Of a DNA stretch of 64,000 nucleotides, positions 28,089-37,474 are shown piece after piece. The stretch is from Firmicutes bacterium UBA6113. Lineage in GTDB: Bacteria > Bacillota > Clostridia > Tissierellales > Sedimentibacteraceae. The stretch spans positions 183,435-247,434 of the forward strand of contig DIWF01000027.1 in assembly GCA_002422545.1 (NCBI GenBank). The letters are read 5' to 3'. Made by a program: the position numbers and the translations under genes. Every line of letters begins with the position of its first letter. The first letter of the stretch is position 1. Under the pieces are notes generated by a model, which saw only the letters and a list, made by a program, of their open reading frames with translations, was not told the DNA's origin and searched no databases.

Positions 28089-28802
28089 GTGATTATAGAT
28101 ATTAAAGAACTAAACGAATTTGAGAAAATTATCGGTTACAGTTTTAAAAACATTGAAATATTGGAAAAATCCCTTACACACAGCTCCTATTCAAATGAAG
28201 ATAAATCATACAGCAAAGTAAACAATGAAAGGCTTGAGTTTTTAGGTGATGCTGTATTAAGTATCACTGTAAGCCGCTTCATTTTTGATAAATTTCCGGA
28301 ATATCCGGAAGGAGACCTTACAAAACTGAGATCCCAGGTAGTGTGCGAAGACACATTAAGTCTTGTTGCAGCAAATCTTCAGATTGGAAGATTCCTTCTT
28401 CTTGGAAAGGGAGAGGAAGCATCAGGAGGAAGAGAAAGAAAATCAATACTAGCCGACGCTGTTGAAGCTATTATTGCAGCCATTTACATTGACGGAGGTT
28501 ACAGAAAAGCCGAGGAGTTTGTTCTTGAAAATCTGACAAAATATATTCAGCTGGCCGTGAAAGGGAAAATAGTCACAGACTTCAAATCATATCTTCAGGA
28601 ATATTACCAGAGCAAAAGCCAGTCCTGCAAAATAAGATATGTTGTGACAAAAGAAGAAGGACCTGACCATGAAAAGATGTTCCATGTGAACGTCCTGGTT
28701 AATAAGACCGTTGTGGGTAAAGGAACTGGTAAAAGCAAAAAGCTTGCTGAACAGGATGCCGCTAAAAATGCATTGATGTCAGAAGGTCAGTTAAATGAAT
28801 AA
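28089..28802 (+). CDS. rnc: Ribonuclease III
   Basis: A 237-residue double-strand-specific endonuclease for rRNA and mRNA processing. The catalytic signature NERLEFLGDAVL is at residues 46-57, the second acidic cluster is at about 126 (LADAVEAIIAAIY), and a double-strand RNA-binding domain occupies about 160-235, ending KKLAEQDAAKNALM. It starts at GTG with GGGAGG upstream. It overlaps the next gene by eight bases. In Firmicutes rnc-smc-ftsY is a conserved run, as seen here with one gene between. Confidence 0.96.
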   Translation: MIIDIKELNEFEKIIGYSFKNIEILEKSLTHSSYSNEDKSYSKVNNERLEFLGDAVLSITVSRFIFDKFPEYPEGDLTKLRSQVVCEDTLSLVAANLQIGRFLLLGKGEEASGGRERKSILADAVEAIIAAIYIDGGYRKAEEFVLENLTKYIQLAVKGKIVTDFKSYLQEYYQSKSQSCKIRYVVTKEEGPDHEKMFHVNVLVNKTVVGKGTGKSKKLAEQDAAKNALMSEGQLNE

Positions 28803-29871
28803 AAAAATGAAAATAATTCCTGTGTTTGTTCCTCATATAGGATGTCCCAACGACTGTGTGTTCTGCAATCAGAAAAAAATTACAGGCATGGGCACAATTG
28901 CCCCGAGCGGCAAATATGTTAATGATATTGTGGAAGAATACAGAAAAACAATCCATAAAGATACCTACACGGAACTGGCATTTTTCGGAGGATCTTTTAC
29001 GGCAATTGATATAAATCTGCAGGAAGAGCTTCTGGCTGCAGGAAAATATTACAAGGACATGGGAGTTGTTGATTCTATCAGGTGTTCCACAAGACCTGAC
29101 GCCATTACGGACGATATTTTAATATTACAGAAAAAATACGGTATGGACATTATAGAACTTGGAATTCAAAGTCTTGATGACGAAGTCCTTAAAAAGTCAA
29201 ACAGAGGTCACAACAGAAATGACTCAATAAATGCAAGCATGCTCATAAAAAAACACGGATTTGTTCTAGGTCATCAGATTATGCCGGGGCTTCCGGGAAG
29301 TACAAGGGAAAAGGACATAAAGACTTGTCTTGACTCCATTGCAATGGGTCCTGACATTGTTAGAATTTATCCCACTCTTACAATCAAAGATACGGAACTT
29401 TTAAACATGTATGCGGAAGGCACTTACAAACCTCTCACTTTGGAAGAAGCCGTGGATATTTCAGCAGTCATTTACAGCCATTATGCTGTAAACAACATAA
29501 ATGTAATTAGAATAGGCCTTCAAAACTCGGATTCCATCAATGAAGGGGAAGATGTGGCTGCAGGTCCGTTTCATCCTGCCTTCAGGCAGCTGGTTGAGGA
29601 AAAAATATATTTGTCTTCTTTAATCAAAGTTTTAAAAAATGAAGAACTTAAAGACAGACACATAATCATCGAAGCTGATGACAAACTCATGAGTTTTCTT
29701 GCGGGACAAAAAAAATCAAATATAAATAAACTGTTGGAAATTTTTCATCTTAAAAAAGTTTCATTTAAGAAATCAAAAAACACTGATGAAATAATAATAT
29801 ATGACGAAAATAATAAAATAGGAAGTTTTGACAAAGACCTTATTTTTCAAAACTATCTAGATCTGCAATAG
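28795..29871 (+). CDS. Radical SAM protein, Elp3-like (YhcC/Elp3-type) family
   Basis: A 358-residue protein with the radical SAM motif CPNDCVFC (Cys17, Cys21, Cys24; CxxxCxxC), then AFFGGSFTAID at about 64 and a partial barrel ending near 220. The remaining C-terminal part looks like the radical-SAM C-terminal extension. It lacks the acetyltransferase domain of true Elp3. Genes of this type commonly lie between rnc and smc in Clostridia; the substrate is not known. Its start overlaps the rnc stop, so it is co-translated. Confidence 0.85.
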   Translation: MNKKMKIIPVFVPHIGCPNDCVFCNQKKITGMGTIAPSGKYVNDIVEEYRKTIHKDTYTELAFFGGSFTAIDINLQEELLAAGKYYKDMGVVDSIRCSTRPDAITDDILILQKKYGMDIIELGIQSLDDEVLKKSNRGHNRNDSINASMLIKKHGFVLGHQIMPGLPGSTREKDIKTCLDSIAMGPDIVRIYPTLTIKDTELLNMYAEGTYKPLTLEEAVDISAVIYSHYAVNNINVIRIGLQNSDSINEGEDVAAGPFHPAFRQLVEEKIYLSSLIKVLKNEELKDRHIIIEADDKLMSFLAGQKKSNINKLLEIFHLKKVSFKKSKNTDEIIIYDENNKIGSFDKDLIFQNYLDLQ

Positions 29872-29879
29872 GGGGAAAT

Positions 29880-32800
29880 ATGTTTTTAAAAAAGGTATAT
29901 GTCAATGGATTTAAATCTTTTGCAGAAAAAACCGAAATTGTGGTTGAACATGGAATAACTGCAGTTGTAGGTCCAAACGGAAGCGGCAAAAGCAACATAT
30001 CCGATGCAATCAAGTGGGTGCTTGGAGAGCAAAGTGCCAAGTCTCTTAGAGGGGGCAAGATGGATGATGTAATTTTTGCTGGAACTGAAAAGAGAATGCC
30101 TCTGGGATATGCGGAAGTAAACCTGATTTTTGACAACGAATCAGGAATTATTCCAGTGGAATACAAGGAAGTAAGCATCAAAAGAAAGCTTTACAAAACA
30201 GGCGAAAGCGAATATTACATAAACAAGCAGCAGTGCAGGCTCAAAGACATTAAAGAACTGTTCATGGACACGGGAATAGGAAGAGACGGCTATTCATTTA
30301 TAGGACAAGGCCGCGTGGAAGACATCTTAAGCCCAAACTCAGAAACAAGAAGACAGGTTTTCGAAGAAGCTTCAGGCATTGTGAAGTATAAGTCCAGAAA
30401 GGAAGAATCTGAAAGAAAGCTTGAAAAAACAAGCGATAACCTTGATAGAATCGAAGACATAATCCATGAGCTTGAAGAGCGTATCGAACCACTTCACGAA
30501 CAAAGCAAGCGTGCAAAGCAGTATATTGACATCAAGAACAATTTAAAGCAGTACGAGCTTAACTATCTTGCCCATGAATACGAAAAGCACAACGAGCAGC
30601 TTAAGGCCCTTGAAAATCAAAAGAACATTGCAATAGAAGAAAAACTAAATCTTCAAAAAAGAAGAGATGCCATTGCTGAAACAATTGTATCTCAAAAAGA
30701 AAAAATAAACGCCCTTCAGGCAAAGACTAAGGAGCTTGAAGCTGAAAGAGACATAAAAAGCAAGGAATTTGAAAGCTGTCAGAGCCTGTGCCAGGTGCAC
30801 AGGGAAAAGAAAATACTTTACAAGAGCAACATTGAAAACATGGAAAAAGAAATTGAAGAAACAAACAAAAGAAATGCAGATCTTAATGAAAGCATAGATT
30901 TGTTGTGTGCAGAAAAAAATGCTCTTGAAGAAACATTGAACAAAGATACAGAAAAATTCAACTCAATGAATGATGAAATCAAGGAATACAAAGCTAAAAT
31001 AGACGAGGTTGTAACAAAAATCGAGGAACAAAAAAGCAGTCTTTTCGAGCTTCACAAGGAAATAAACAAGTTAAACAGCCAGAAGAGCACTATTGATTCA
31101 TTTATTTCAAACGATGAGGAAAGAATCGAGCATTTGGTTAAAGAAGTGTCTGTAGAAGAAGAAGACATGAAAAGTAAGCTTGACATAATCACGAAGCTTA
31201 AGGAAGAACAGGAAAGTACAAAATCTTTCATCTCCGCAAAAAGAAGCGAACTTGAAAAGGAAATCAGTAATCTTAGCAAAAAAGAAAGTGAAAGGGAAAC
31301 TCTTAACCAATACATCAAAAAAACCGGTGAAGATTTGAGCAGCGCCAGATCAAAAATGAACATACTTTCAAACATGGAAGCTTATTACGACGGTTACTAC
31401 AAAAGTATCAAGACCGTAATGAACAACAAGGACAAAGAGACTGTCTTGAAATCCATACTTGGAACTGTGGCAGACATTATTAAGACTGATAAGGAATATG
31501 AAACTGCAATTGAAATAGCTCTGGGTTCTGCAATTCAAAATATTATCGTAAAAACTGAGCAGGAAGCAGGCAGTATAATTGATTATCTGAAAAGAAACAA
31601 GGTGGGAAGAGTTACATTCCTGCCCATAAACATGCTTCAGGAAAGAGAATTGTCGGCCAAAGAGCAGGAAGTTCTCAAGGATAAAAGCGTAATTAATAGT
31701 GCTGACATGCTGGTAAACACAAATCCGGAATTTGAAAAAGTCATAAAATTTCTGCTTGGTAGGATTCTGGTTGTGGACAACCTTGACAACGGATTTAAAA
31801 TATCCAGGCGTCTTGGAAACTCCTTAAAAATTGTTACACTTGCAGGAGATGTGATAAATGCAGGCGGTTCCGTAACAGGTGGACACATAAGCAGCAACCA
31901 AAACCTCTTGGGAAGAAAAAGAGAAATTGAGGAATTGAAGGAAGCATCAGAAAAGTATGCTGCTATTTTAAACGAAAAAAATGAAAATTTAAACAATACA
32001 ATAAAAGCAATCAAAAACATAAGCGAAGCAATCAGTGAGATTAAGACAACAATGAGCGACAAGACAAATTTAATAGGAATGAACACTTCAAAAATAAACA
32101 TGCTTCAGGAACAAGCAGACAAGACGGCTTCAGCAATAAAAAAATACACCGAAGAAATGAATTATATCCGGGAAGAATGTACAAAATACAATGAAGACCT
32201 CCAGGGAATATTTTTACAGACTGAAGAACTTAAAAGACAAATTGAAGAAAAAGAAAAGTCAATCGAAGACATTTCCTTGGAAAATGAAGAGAACAAAGCA
32301 AAGTTTGATGAATTCAACGTTGTTATTCTTGGGCAGAGGGACCAGGTTGCTGAAATAGTCCAGAAAATAAAGCTGAAAGAAGAAAAAATCAACAACATAC
32401 AATCTGAAATCGAAAGAAACAATATGCTTAAATCTTCTAAGGATGAGAATCTAAAAAACATTTACACTGAAATCCTTACTGCTGAAAATGCAATAGATGA
32501 TTTCAGTAAAAAAGCAAAACTACTCAAGGAAGAAATAAACAAGCTTAACGAAGTTTTCTCAAAAGACAAGGAAAATATCGACATAAGCCAAAATGACATA
32601 TACGAATATCAGAACAAAATAAATGAAGCAAACAAGACAATCACAGAAATTCTTGACGATGAAAACAAGATGAATGTGAAAATTGAAAGAGAAATTTCAA
32701 AAGTTGAAGAAATATCATTAAAACTTTGGGAAGACTATGAATTAAACTACGCCATGGCTTTAAAGTACAAGGATGACTCCATAAGCCAGTCAAGACTTTA

Positions 32801-33440
32801 CAGCGAAGTAAATGCATGCAAGAAGGCAATAAAGGATCTTGGAAACATAAACATTGACGCAATTGAAGAATATGAAGAAGTTAAGGAAAGATATGATTTT
32901 CTTAAGAAACAGCAGAAGGACCTTGTAGACGCCAAGGAGCAGTTAAACGATGTTATAAAGGAACTAGAAATTCAAATGCGTGATAAATTCGTTGAGGAAT
33001 TTGCTTGCATTAGGGTTAAGTTTAATGAAGTGTTCAAGAAACTTTTCAACGGAGGGAACGGAGATGTGTATCTGGAGGACGAAACAGATGCTCTTAACAG
33101 CAACATTGAAATCACAGTCCAGCCGCCAGGAAAAAAACTTAGCAAGATAACTCTATTGTCAGGAGGAGAAAAGGCTCTTACGGCCATTGCACTTTTGTTT
33201 GCAATTTTAAAGACAAAGCCAACACCTTTCTGCATTCTTGATGAAATTGAAGCAGCCCTTGATGATGTAAACATAAACCGTTTCTCTCAATACTTGAAGG
33301 AATTCTCAAGTGAAACTCAGTTTATTGTCATAACTCACAGAAAAGGAACAATGGAATGCGCGGATACTCTTTACGGCGCTACTATGGAAGAAAAGGGTGT
33401 TACAAAGCTGGTGTCACTGAAGCTGTCAGACGCTATATAG
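29880..33440 (+). CDS. smc: Chromosome segregation/condensin ATPase SMC
   Basis: A 1186-residue protein. It has an N-terminal ATPase half with Walker A GPNGSGKSN (about 32-40), a coiled-coil arm from about 170 to 500, a flexible hinge at about 500-680 (GGSVTGGHIS at the end), a return coiled coil to about 1030, and a C-terminal half with signature LSGGEKAL (about 1096) and Walker B CILDEIEAALDD. It compacts and segregates the chromosome with ScpA/ScpB, which are not in this window. It follows the radical SAM gene by eight bases. Repeat copy C begins directly after its stop. Confidence 0.97.
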   Translation: MFLKKVYVNGFKSFAEKTEIVVEHGITAVVGPNGSGKSNISDAIKWVLGEQSAKSLRGGKMDDVIFAGTEKRMPLGYAEVNLIFDNESGIIPVEYKEVSIKRKLYKTGESEYYINKQQCRLKDIKELFMDTGIGRDGYSFIGQGRVEDILSPNSETRRQVFEEASGIVKYKSRKEESERKLEKTSDNLDRIEDIIHELEERIEPLHEQSKRAKQYIDIKNNLKQYELNYLAHEYEKHNEQLKALENQKNIAIEEKLNLQKRRDAIAETIVSQKEKINALQAKTKELEAERDIKSKEFESCQSLCQVHREKKILYKSNIENMEKEIEETNKRNADLNESIDLLCAEKNALEETLNKDTEKFNSMNDEIKEYKAKIDEVVTKIEEQKSSLFELHKEINKLNSQKSTIDSFISNDEERIEHLVKEVSVEEEDMKSKLDIITKLKEEQESTKSFISAKRSELEKEISNLSKKESERETLNQYIKKTGEDLSSARSKMNILSNMEAYYDGYYKSIKTVMNNKDKETVLKSILGTVADIIKTDKEYETAIEIALGSAIQNIIVKTEQEAGSIIDYLKRNKVGRVTFLPINMLQERELSAKEQEVLKDKSVINSADMLVNTNPEFEKVIKFLLGRILVVDNLDNGFKISRRLGNSLKIVTLAGDVINAGGSVTGGHISSNQNLLGRKREIEELKEASEKYAAILNEKNENLNNTIKAIKNISEAISEIKTTMSDKTNLIGMNTSKINMLQEQADKTASAIKKYTEEMNYIREECTKYNEDLQGIFLQTEELKRQIEEKEKSIEDISLENEENKAKFDEFNVVILGQRDQVAEIVQKIKLKEEKINNIQSEIERNNMLKSSKDENLKNIYTEILTAENAIDDFSKKAKLLKEEINKLNEVFSKDKENIDISQNDIYEYQNKINEANKTITEILDDENKMNVKIEREISKVEEISLKLWEDYELNYAMALKYKDDSISQSRLYSEVNACKKAIKDLGNINIDAIEEYEEVKERYDFLKKQQKDLVDAKEQLNDVIKELEIQMRDKFVEEFACIRVKFNEVFKKLFNGGNGDVYLEDETDALNSNIEITVQPPGKKLSKITLLSGGEKALTAIALLFAILKTKPTPFCILDEIEAALDDVNINRFSQYLKEFSSETQFIVITHRKGTMECADTLYGATMEEKGVTKLVSLKLSDAI

Positions 33441-33487
33441 AAATTAAGAATTAAGAGTTAAGAATTATTTGTATTCATTATTCATTA
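33441..33487. repeat. Dispersed AT-rich repeat, copy C (half element, smc/ftsY gap)
   Basis: The conserved gene-side arm, ATTAAGAATTAAGAGT then TAAGAATTA, begins two bases after the smc stop. There is no central hairpin and only a vestige of a right arm (TTCATTATTCATT). It looks like a truncated or solo arm. Confidence 0.72.
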
Positions 33488-33503
33488 AAAAAAGGGAGAA
33501 ACT

Positions 33504-34433
33504 ATGGATAAGGAAAAAGAAAAGAAGGGCTTTTTTGCAAAGTTAAAGGAAGGTCTTTCTAAAACTAAAAAAAATTTAACAGAGCAAATTGAAAATATCG
33601 TATTTGCACACAGAAAAATTGATGATGAATTTCTGGAGGAACTTGAAGAAATACTTATTACTTCTGACATGGGTATGGAAACAACCATGGACATCATTGA
33701 ATATATCAAGCAGGAAGTAAGAAAGAACAAGCTTGAAGACACTTCTGAAATTAAAAATGTAATAAAAAAATATCTTGTGAATATGCTTGAGGAACACGAA
33801 GACAAAGAGCCGGTTTCAGGACAGCAAAGGGTAATACTTATTGTGGGAGTCAACGGAGTTGGAAAAACAACTTCCATAGGAAAAATTGCATATAGGTTCA
33901 AAGAGCAGGGCAAAAAGGTAATTGTGGCAGCAGCGGATACATTCAGAGCCGCAGCAGTCGAGCAGCTGAAGGAGTGGTGCACAAGAGCTGATGTTGAAAT
34001 AATAGCTTCAGAAAACGGCACTGATCCGGGAGCAGTTATATTTGATGCCATTCAGGCTGCAAAAGCTCGAAAAAGCGACATACTTATCTGCGACACGGCA
34101 GGAAGACTTCACAATAAGAAAAACCTCATGAATGAATTAAGCAAAATTTTCAAAATAGTCGACAAGGAATTTTCTGAAGCTAAAATTGATGTATACCTTG
34201 TAATAGATGCTACAACAGGACAAAACGGCATTATACAAGCTAAGCTTTTTAGTGAAACTTGCAGCATAAATGGACTGATTCTCACAAAACTTGATGGAAC
34301 AGCCAAGGGTGGAATTGCATTCCCAATAGTAAATGAACTTAAAATTCCTATAAAGTACGTTGGCGTAGGAGAAAAAATTGACGACCTTCAGGATTTCAAT
34401 GCAGAAGATTTTGTGAATGCCATCTTCGAATAA
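33504..34433 (+). CDS. ftsY: Signal recognition particle receptor FtsY
   Basis: A 309-residue SRP-type GTPase that receives ribosome-SRP complexes at the membrane. A short charged N-terminal stretch (1-25) precedes the NG domain with P-loop GVNGVGKTTS (about 115), DTFRAAAVEQL, DTAGRLHNK and TKLDGTAKGG. The acidic A domain seen in enterobacteria is almost absent, as in other Firmicutes. Start with GGGAG upstream. It lies between smc and ylxM-ffh, bringing both SRP GTPases together. Confidence 0.96.
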   Translation: MDKEKEKKGFFAKLKEGLSKTKKNLTEQIENIVFAHRKIDDEFLEELEEILITSDMGMETTMDIIEYIKQEVRKNKLEDTSEIKNVIKKYLVNMLEEHEDKEPVSGQQRVILIVGVNGVGKTTSIGKIAYRFKEQGKKVIVAAADTFRAAAVEQLKEWCTRADVEIIASENGTDPGAVIFDAIQAAKARKSDILICDTAGRLHNKKNLMNELSKIFKIVDKEFSEAKIDVYLVIDATTGQNGIIQAKLFSETCSINGLILTKLDGTAKGGIAFPIVNELKIPIKYVGVGEKIDDLQDFNAEDFVNAIFE

Positions 34434-34564
34434 TCAATGAAGAATGAAGAGCTCTAATTAAATAAGAATTAGGAATGAAGAGTGAAGAATTATTGATTGA
34501 AATCAGGCTTTTGTCTGATTTCTTCATTTAATTCTTAATTCTTAATCTTAATTCTTCATTTAGA
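34434..34564. repeat. Dispersed AT-rich inverted-repeat element, copy D (ftsY/ylxM gap)
   Basis: The left arm of GAAGAATG / AAGAATTAGG words starts right after the ftsY stop. The central hairpin is AAATCAGGC / GTCTGATTT (34500-34521, one G-U pair, TTTT loop). The right arm of TTCTTAATTC / TTCTTCATT words runs to 34561. The element is followed by the ylxM promoter. The hairpin shares its stem with copy E. Confidence 0.74.
34500..34530 (+). terminator. Terminator-like hairpin inside repeat copy D
   Basis: A nine-base stem (AAATCAGGC with GTCTGATTT) followed by a moderately T-rich stretch. It may end ftsY transcription; it is weaker than the other terminators in the window. Confidence 0.5.
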
Positions 34565-34593
34565 AAATTTTTAAAAAATTTTCTGAAAAACAG

Positions 34594-34622
34594 TTGACAA
34601 ATAGTCCGGATTGAGGTAGAAT
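34594..34622 (+). promoter_or_regulatory. Sigma-A promoter for ylxM-ffh
   Basis: -35 TTGACA (34594-34599), 17-base spacer, -10 TAGAAT (34617-34622). Confidence 0.82.
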
Positions 34623-34659
34623 TCACTGTCAAGCAAAATACTTTACAGTAGGTGGTTAT

Positions 34660-35007
34660 ATGTCAGAGAAAAATTTTTTATATAGCATCCTGTACGATTA
34701 TTATGGAGATTTGCTTAAAGACAACCAGGCAAACATAATAGACCTTTATTACAATCAGGACTTGAGTTTATCTGAAATTGCCGAAGATATGAACATCAGC
34801 AGGCAGGGTGTCCATGATGCGTTGAAAAAGGCTGAAAAGAGTTTGATGGAGTATGAAGAAAAAATGAAACTTCATTACAAGTATGACAGATATTATAAAG
34901 CAGCTGAAAATATTTTAAGGCTGTGCTCACTCATAAATGATGAAAAATACAAAGATACTGTTGAAAATATAGTTAACGAAGCCGGAAAAATATTAAACGA
35001 AGGGTAG
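34660..35007 (+). CDS. ylxM: YlxM family DNA-binding protein (UPF0122)
   Basis: A 115-residue protein with a sigma-70 region-4-like helix-turn-helix (YYNQDLSLSEIAEDMNISRQ, about 28-47, then GVHDALKKAEKSL). This is the UPF0122/YlxM family, almost always found before ffh in Firmicutes. A role alongside the SRP has been suggested, with the DNA-binding idea resting on the fold. It overlaps nothing and ends seven bases before ffh. Confidence 0.92.
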   Translation: MSEKNFLYSILYDYYGDLLKDNQANIIDLYYNQDLSLSEIAEDMNISRQGVHDALKKAEKSLMEYEEKMKLHYKYDRYYKAAENILRLCSLINDEKYKDTVENIVNEAGKILNEG

Positions 35008-35014
35008 AATCTAA

Positions 35015-36373
35015 ATGTTTGAGAATTTATCTGATAAACTGCAAAGCACGCTGCAAAAGCTTAAAGGCAAAGGAAAGCTATCTGATAAAGATATAGACCT
35101 TGCAATGAAGGAAGTAAAGATGTCCTTGCTTGAAGCAGATGTAAACTATAAAGTTGTTAAAACATTTGTAAGCAACGTAAAGGAAAGAGCATTAGGCTCA
35201 GAAGTAATGGAAAGCCTTACACCGGGACAGCAGGTTGTGAAAATAGTTCACGAAGAACTTGTTAAGACTATGGGGCAGCAGGGTGAAAGCAAACTTAAAT
35301 TTAACCCTAACGACATAACATACTTTATGATGTGCGGTCTTCAAGGTGCAGGTAAGACTACTGCAACGGGAAAACTTGCAAAAAAACTTAAAAAAGACGG
35401 AAAAAAACCTCTCTTGGTTGCCTGCGACATATACAGACCCGCTGCCATTAAGCAGCTTGAAGTTGTAGGAGAAAGCGTAGGAGTTCCAGTTTTCCAGATG
35501 GGCGATAAAACAAGCCCTGTAACAATAGTCAAAGAAGCGACGAAATATGCCATGAAGCACGGCATTGACGTTGTGATAATAGATACCGCCGGTCGTCTGC
35601 ACATAGATGAAAGCCTCATGGATGAGCTTGTTCAGATAAAACAGACAGTCAAGCCGGAAGAAATATTGCTCCTTTTGGATGCAATGACAGGTCAGGATGC
35701 TGTAAAGGTTGCTGAAACATTCAACCAGTACCTTGACATTACAGGAGTAATCCTTACAAAGGTTGATGGTGACGCCAGAGGCGGAGCTGCATTGTCCATA
35801 AGAAATGTTGTGGAAAAACCTATTAAGTTCCTGTCAGTGGGCGAGAAAATGGATCAGCTTGAAATTTTCTATCCTGACAGAATGGCTTCAAGAATACTGG
35901 GCATGGGAGATGTCCTTTCAATAATTGAAAAGGCTCAAGATGCATTTGATGAAAAACAAGCCATAGAAATGCAGAAAAAGCTTAAAAAGCAGGACTTCAA
36001 CTTAGATGACTTCCTACAGCAGCTTCAGCAGATGAAAAACATGGGACCTCTTGAAGATTTACTTGGAATGATACCAGGCATAGGACAGAACAAAAAGCTT
36101 AAGGATTTGAAAATCAATGAAAAAGAACTGGTTTTCACCGAAGCCATAATACAGTCCATGACAAAAAAAGAAAGAGCAAACCCGAACATCATAAACGGAA
36201 GCAGAAGAAAAAGAATTGCAGCCGGAAGCGGCACGTCAGTGCAAAGAGTAAATCAGCTCTTGAAGCAATACGATGACATGAAGAAAATGATGAAAAAATT
36301 CTCTTCAATAGAAAAAACAATGGGTAAGAAAAAAGGTTTAGGCGGTATGGGCAGATTCAAAATACCGTTTTAA
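35015..36373 (+). CDS. ffh: Signal recognition particle protein Ffh
   Basis: A 452-residue SRP54 GTPase that binds signal sequences and SRP RNA. N domain 1-90; G domain with GLQGAGKTTATGKLA (about 108), DIYRPAAIKQL, DTAGRLHID and TKVDGDARGG; methionine-rich M domain from about 300 with LQQMKNMGPLEDLLGMIPG and the RNA-binding SRRKRIAAGSG motif near 395. Full length. The SRP RNA gene is not in the window. Confidence 0.97.
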   Translation: MFENLSDKLQSTLQKLKGKGKLSDKDIDLAMKEVKMSLLEADVNYKVVKTFVSNVKERALGSEVMESLTPGQQVVKIVHEELVKTMGQQGESKLKFNPNDITYFMMCGLQGAGKTTATGKLAKKLKKDGKKPLLVACDIYRPAAIKQLEVVGESVGVPVFQMGDKTSPVTIVKEATKYAMKHGIDVVIIDTAGRLHIDESLMDELVQIKQTVKPEEILLLLDAMTGQDAVKVAETFNQYLDITGVILTKVDGDARGGAALSIRNVVEKPIKFLSVGEKMDQLEIFYPDRMASRILGMGDVLSIIEKAQDAFDEKQAIEMQKKLKKQDFNLDDFLQQLQQMKNMGPLEDLLGMIPGIGQNKKLKDLKINEKELVFTEAIIQSMTKKERANPNIINGSRRKRIAAGSGTSVQRVNQLLKQYDDMKKMMKKFSSIEKTMGKKKGLGGMGRFKIPF

Positions 36374-36440
36374 ACAATTAAAATGCTGGAATTAGGATTT
36401 TCCTTTTTCATATATAAAAAGATTATAAGGAGGTGACAAT

Positions 36441-36704
36441 ATGTCAGTTAAAATTAGATTAAAAAGAATGGGTTCCAAAAAGAAACCTTTTTACAGAATA
36501 GTAGTTGCTGATTCTCGTTCTCCAAGAGATGGACGTTTCATTGAAGAAATAGGATTCTACAATCCGGTTTCTGAACCAAAAGAAATTAAGATCAACGATG
36601 AAAGTGCTATAAAATGGTTGAACAACGGAGCAAAACCTACAGATACAGTTAGCATGTTATTCAAGACTAACGGTATTTATGAAAAAAGAGATGAAAATAA
36701 ATAA
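36441..36704 (+). CDS. rpsP: 30S ribosomal protein S16
   Basis: An 87-residue protein with the S16 start [20 protein letters not shown] and [19 protein letters not shown] precedes the ATG. It heads the conserved rpsP-khpA-rimM-trmD-rplS order, so small-subunit assembly, rRNA maturation and tRNA methylation genes are co-expressed. Confidence 0.97.
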   Translation: MSVKIRLKRMGSKKKPFYRIVVADSRSPRDGRFIEEIGFYNPVSEPKEIKINDESAIKWLNNGAKPTDTVSMLFKTNGIYEKRDENK

Positions 36705-36715
36705 GAGGTGATATA

Positions 36716-36946
36716 ATGGGTGAATTAGTAGAATATATAGCAAAATCACTAGTTGATAATCCCGATCTTGTAACGGTCAATGAAGTTGAAGGCAGTCAAT
36801 CACTGATAATAGAATTAAAAGTTGCTCCTGATGACATGGGTAAGGTAATCGGAAAACAAGGCAGAATCGCAAAGGCTATAAGAACTGTAGTCAAAGCGGC
36901 TGCAACAAAAGAAAACAAAAGAGTTATAGTTGAGATTATTCAGTAG
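36716..36946 (+). CDS. khpA: KH-domain RNA-binding protein KhpA (YlqC)
   Basis: A 76-residue single KH domain; the nucleic-acid-binding loop is GKVIGKQGRIAKAIRTVV (about 43-60). KhpA with KhpB binds many small RNAs and mRNAs in Gram-positive bacteria and affects cell division and elongation. It always sits between rpsP and rimM in this group, as here. Confidence 0.94.
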   Translation: MGELVEYIAKSLVDNPDLVTVNEVEGSQSLIIELKVAPDDMGKVIGKQGRIAKAIRTVVKAAATKENKRVIVEIIQ

Positions 36947-36973
36947 TAATCCCTGTAATGGACAGAGGTAAAC

Positions 36974-37474
36974 ATGAAAGAATATATTAAAGTTGGAAAA
37001 ATAGTAAACACTCATGGAGTCAAGGGATGTTTGAAATGCATACCGTTGACCGATGATATGGAAAGATTTGATGAGCTTGAGTATGTCTATACTGAAAAAG
37101 ACAACAAAAAGCGAAAAATCAACAATGCTTGGTACCGAAAAGGATTGGTTTATCTGGAGCTTGAAGATATCAATGATATGGATGCAGCTGAATCCCTGAG
37201 GAACACATTTATTTCCATATACGATGACCAGCTTAGAGAATTGCCTGAAGGCTCTTACTATTTGTTTGACCTTGAGGGAATGGAAGTATATTCTGATTTG
37301 GGAGAATATATCGGAAAGATAAGCGAAGTTTATCAGACCGGGGCAAATGACGTCTACGAAGTAGTGGACAAAAAAAAGTCATATTTAATACCTGCTGTCA
37401 AAGAAGTTGTCAAGGAAGTCAGCGTTAATGAAAAGAAAATGGTTATACATGTCATTGAGGGGTTGCTGGAATGA
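36974..37474 (+). CDS. rimM: Ribosome maturation factor RimM
   Basis: A 166-residue two-domain protein: an N-terminal RimM barrel beginning YIKVGKIVNTHGVKGCLKC, and a C-terminal PRC-barrel from about 90 (YYLFDLEGMEVYSDLGEYIG). It assists 16S processing and head assembly of the small subunit, binding S19. It overlaps trmD by four bases (ATGA), so the two are translationally coupled. Confidence 0.95.
   Translation: MKEYIKVGKIVNTHGVKGCLKCIPLTDDMERFDELEYVYTEKDNKKRKINNAWYRKGLVYLELEDINDMDAAESLRNTFISIYDDQLRELPEGSYYLFDLEGMEVYSDLGEYIGKISEVYQTGANDVYEVVDKKKSYLIPAVKEVVKEVSVNEKKMVIHVIEGLLE

Noticed and set aside
32162..32461. Antisense open frames within smc (several of 70-150 codons)
   Set aside because: These arise from the repetitive lysine/glutamate coiled-coil coding pattern; they read as serine/leucine-rich noise.
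36374..36440. Separate promoter for rpsP
   Set aside because: The 67-base gap has no convincing -35/-10 pair; rpsP is probably read from the ylxM-ffh promoter.
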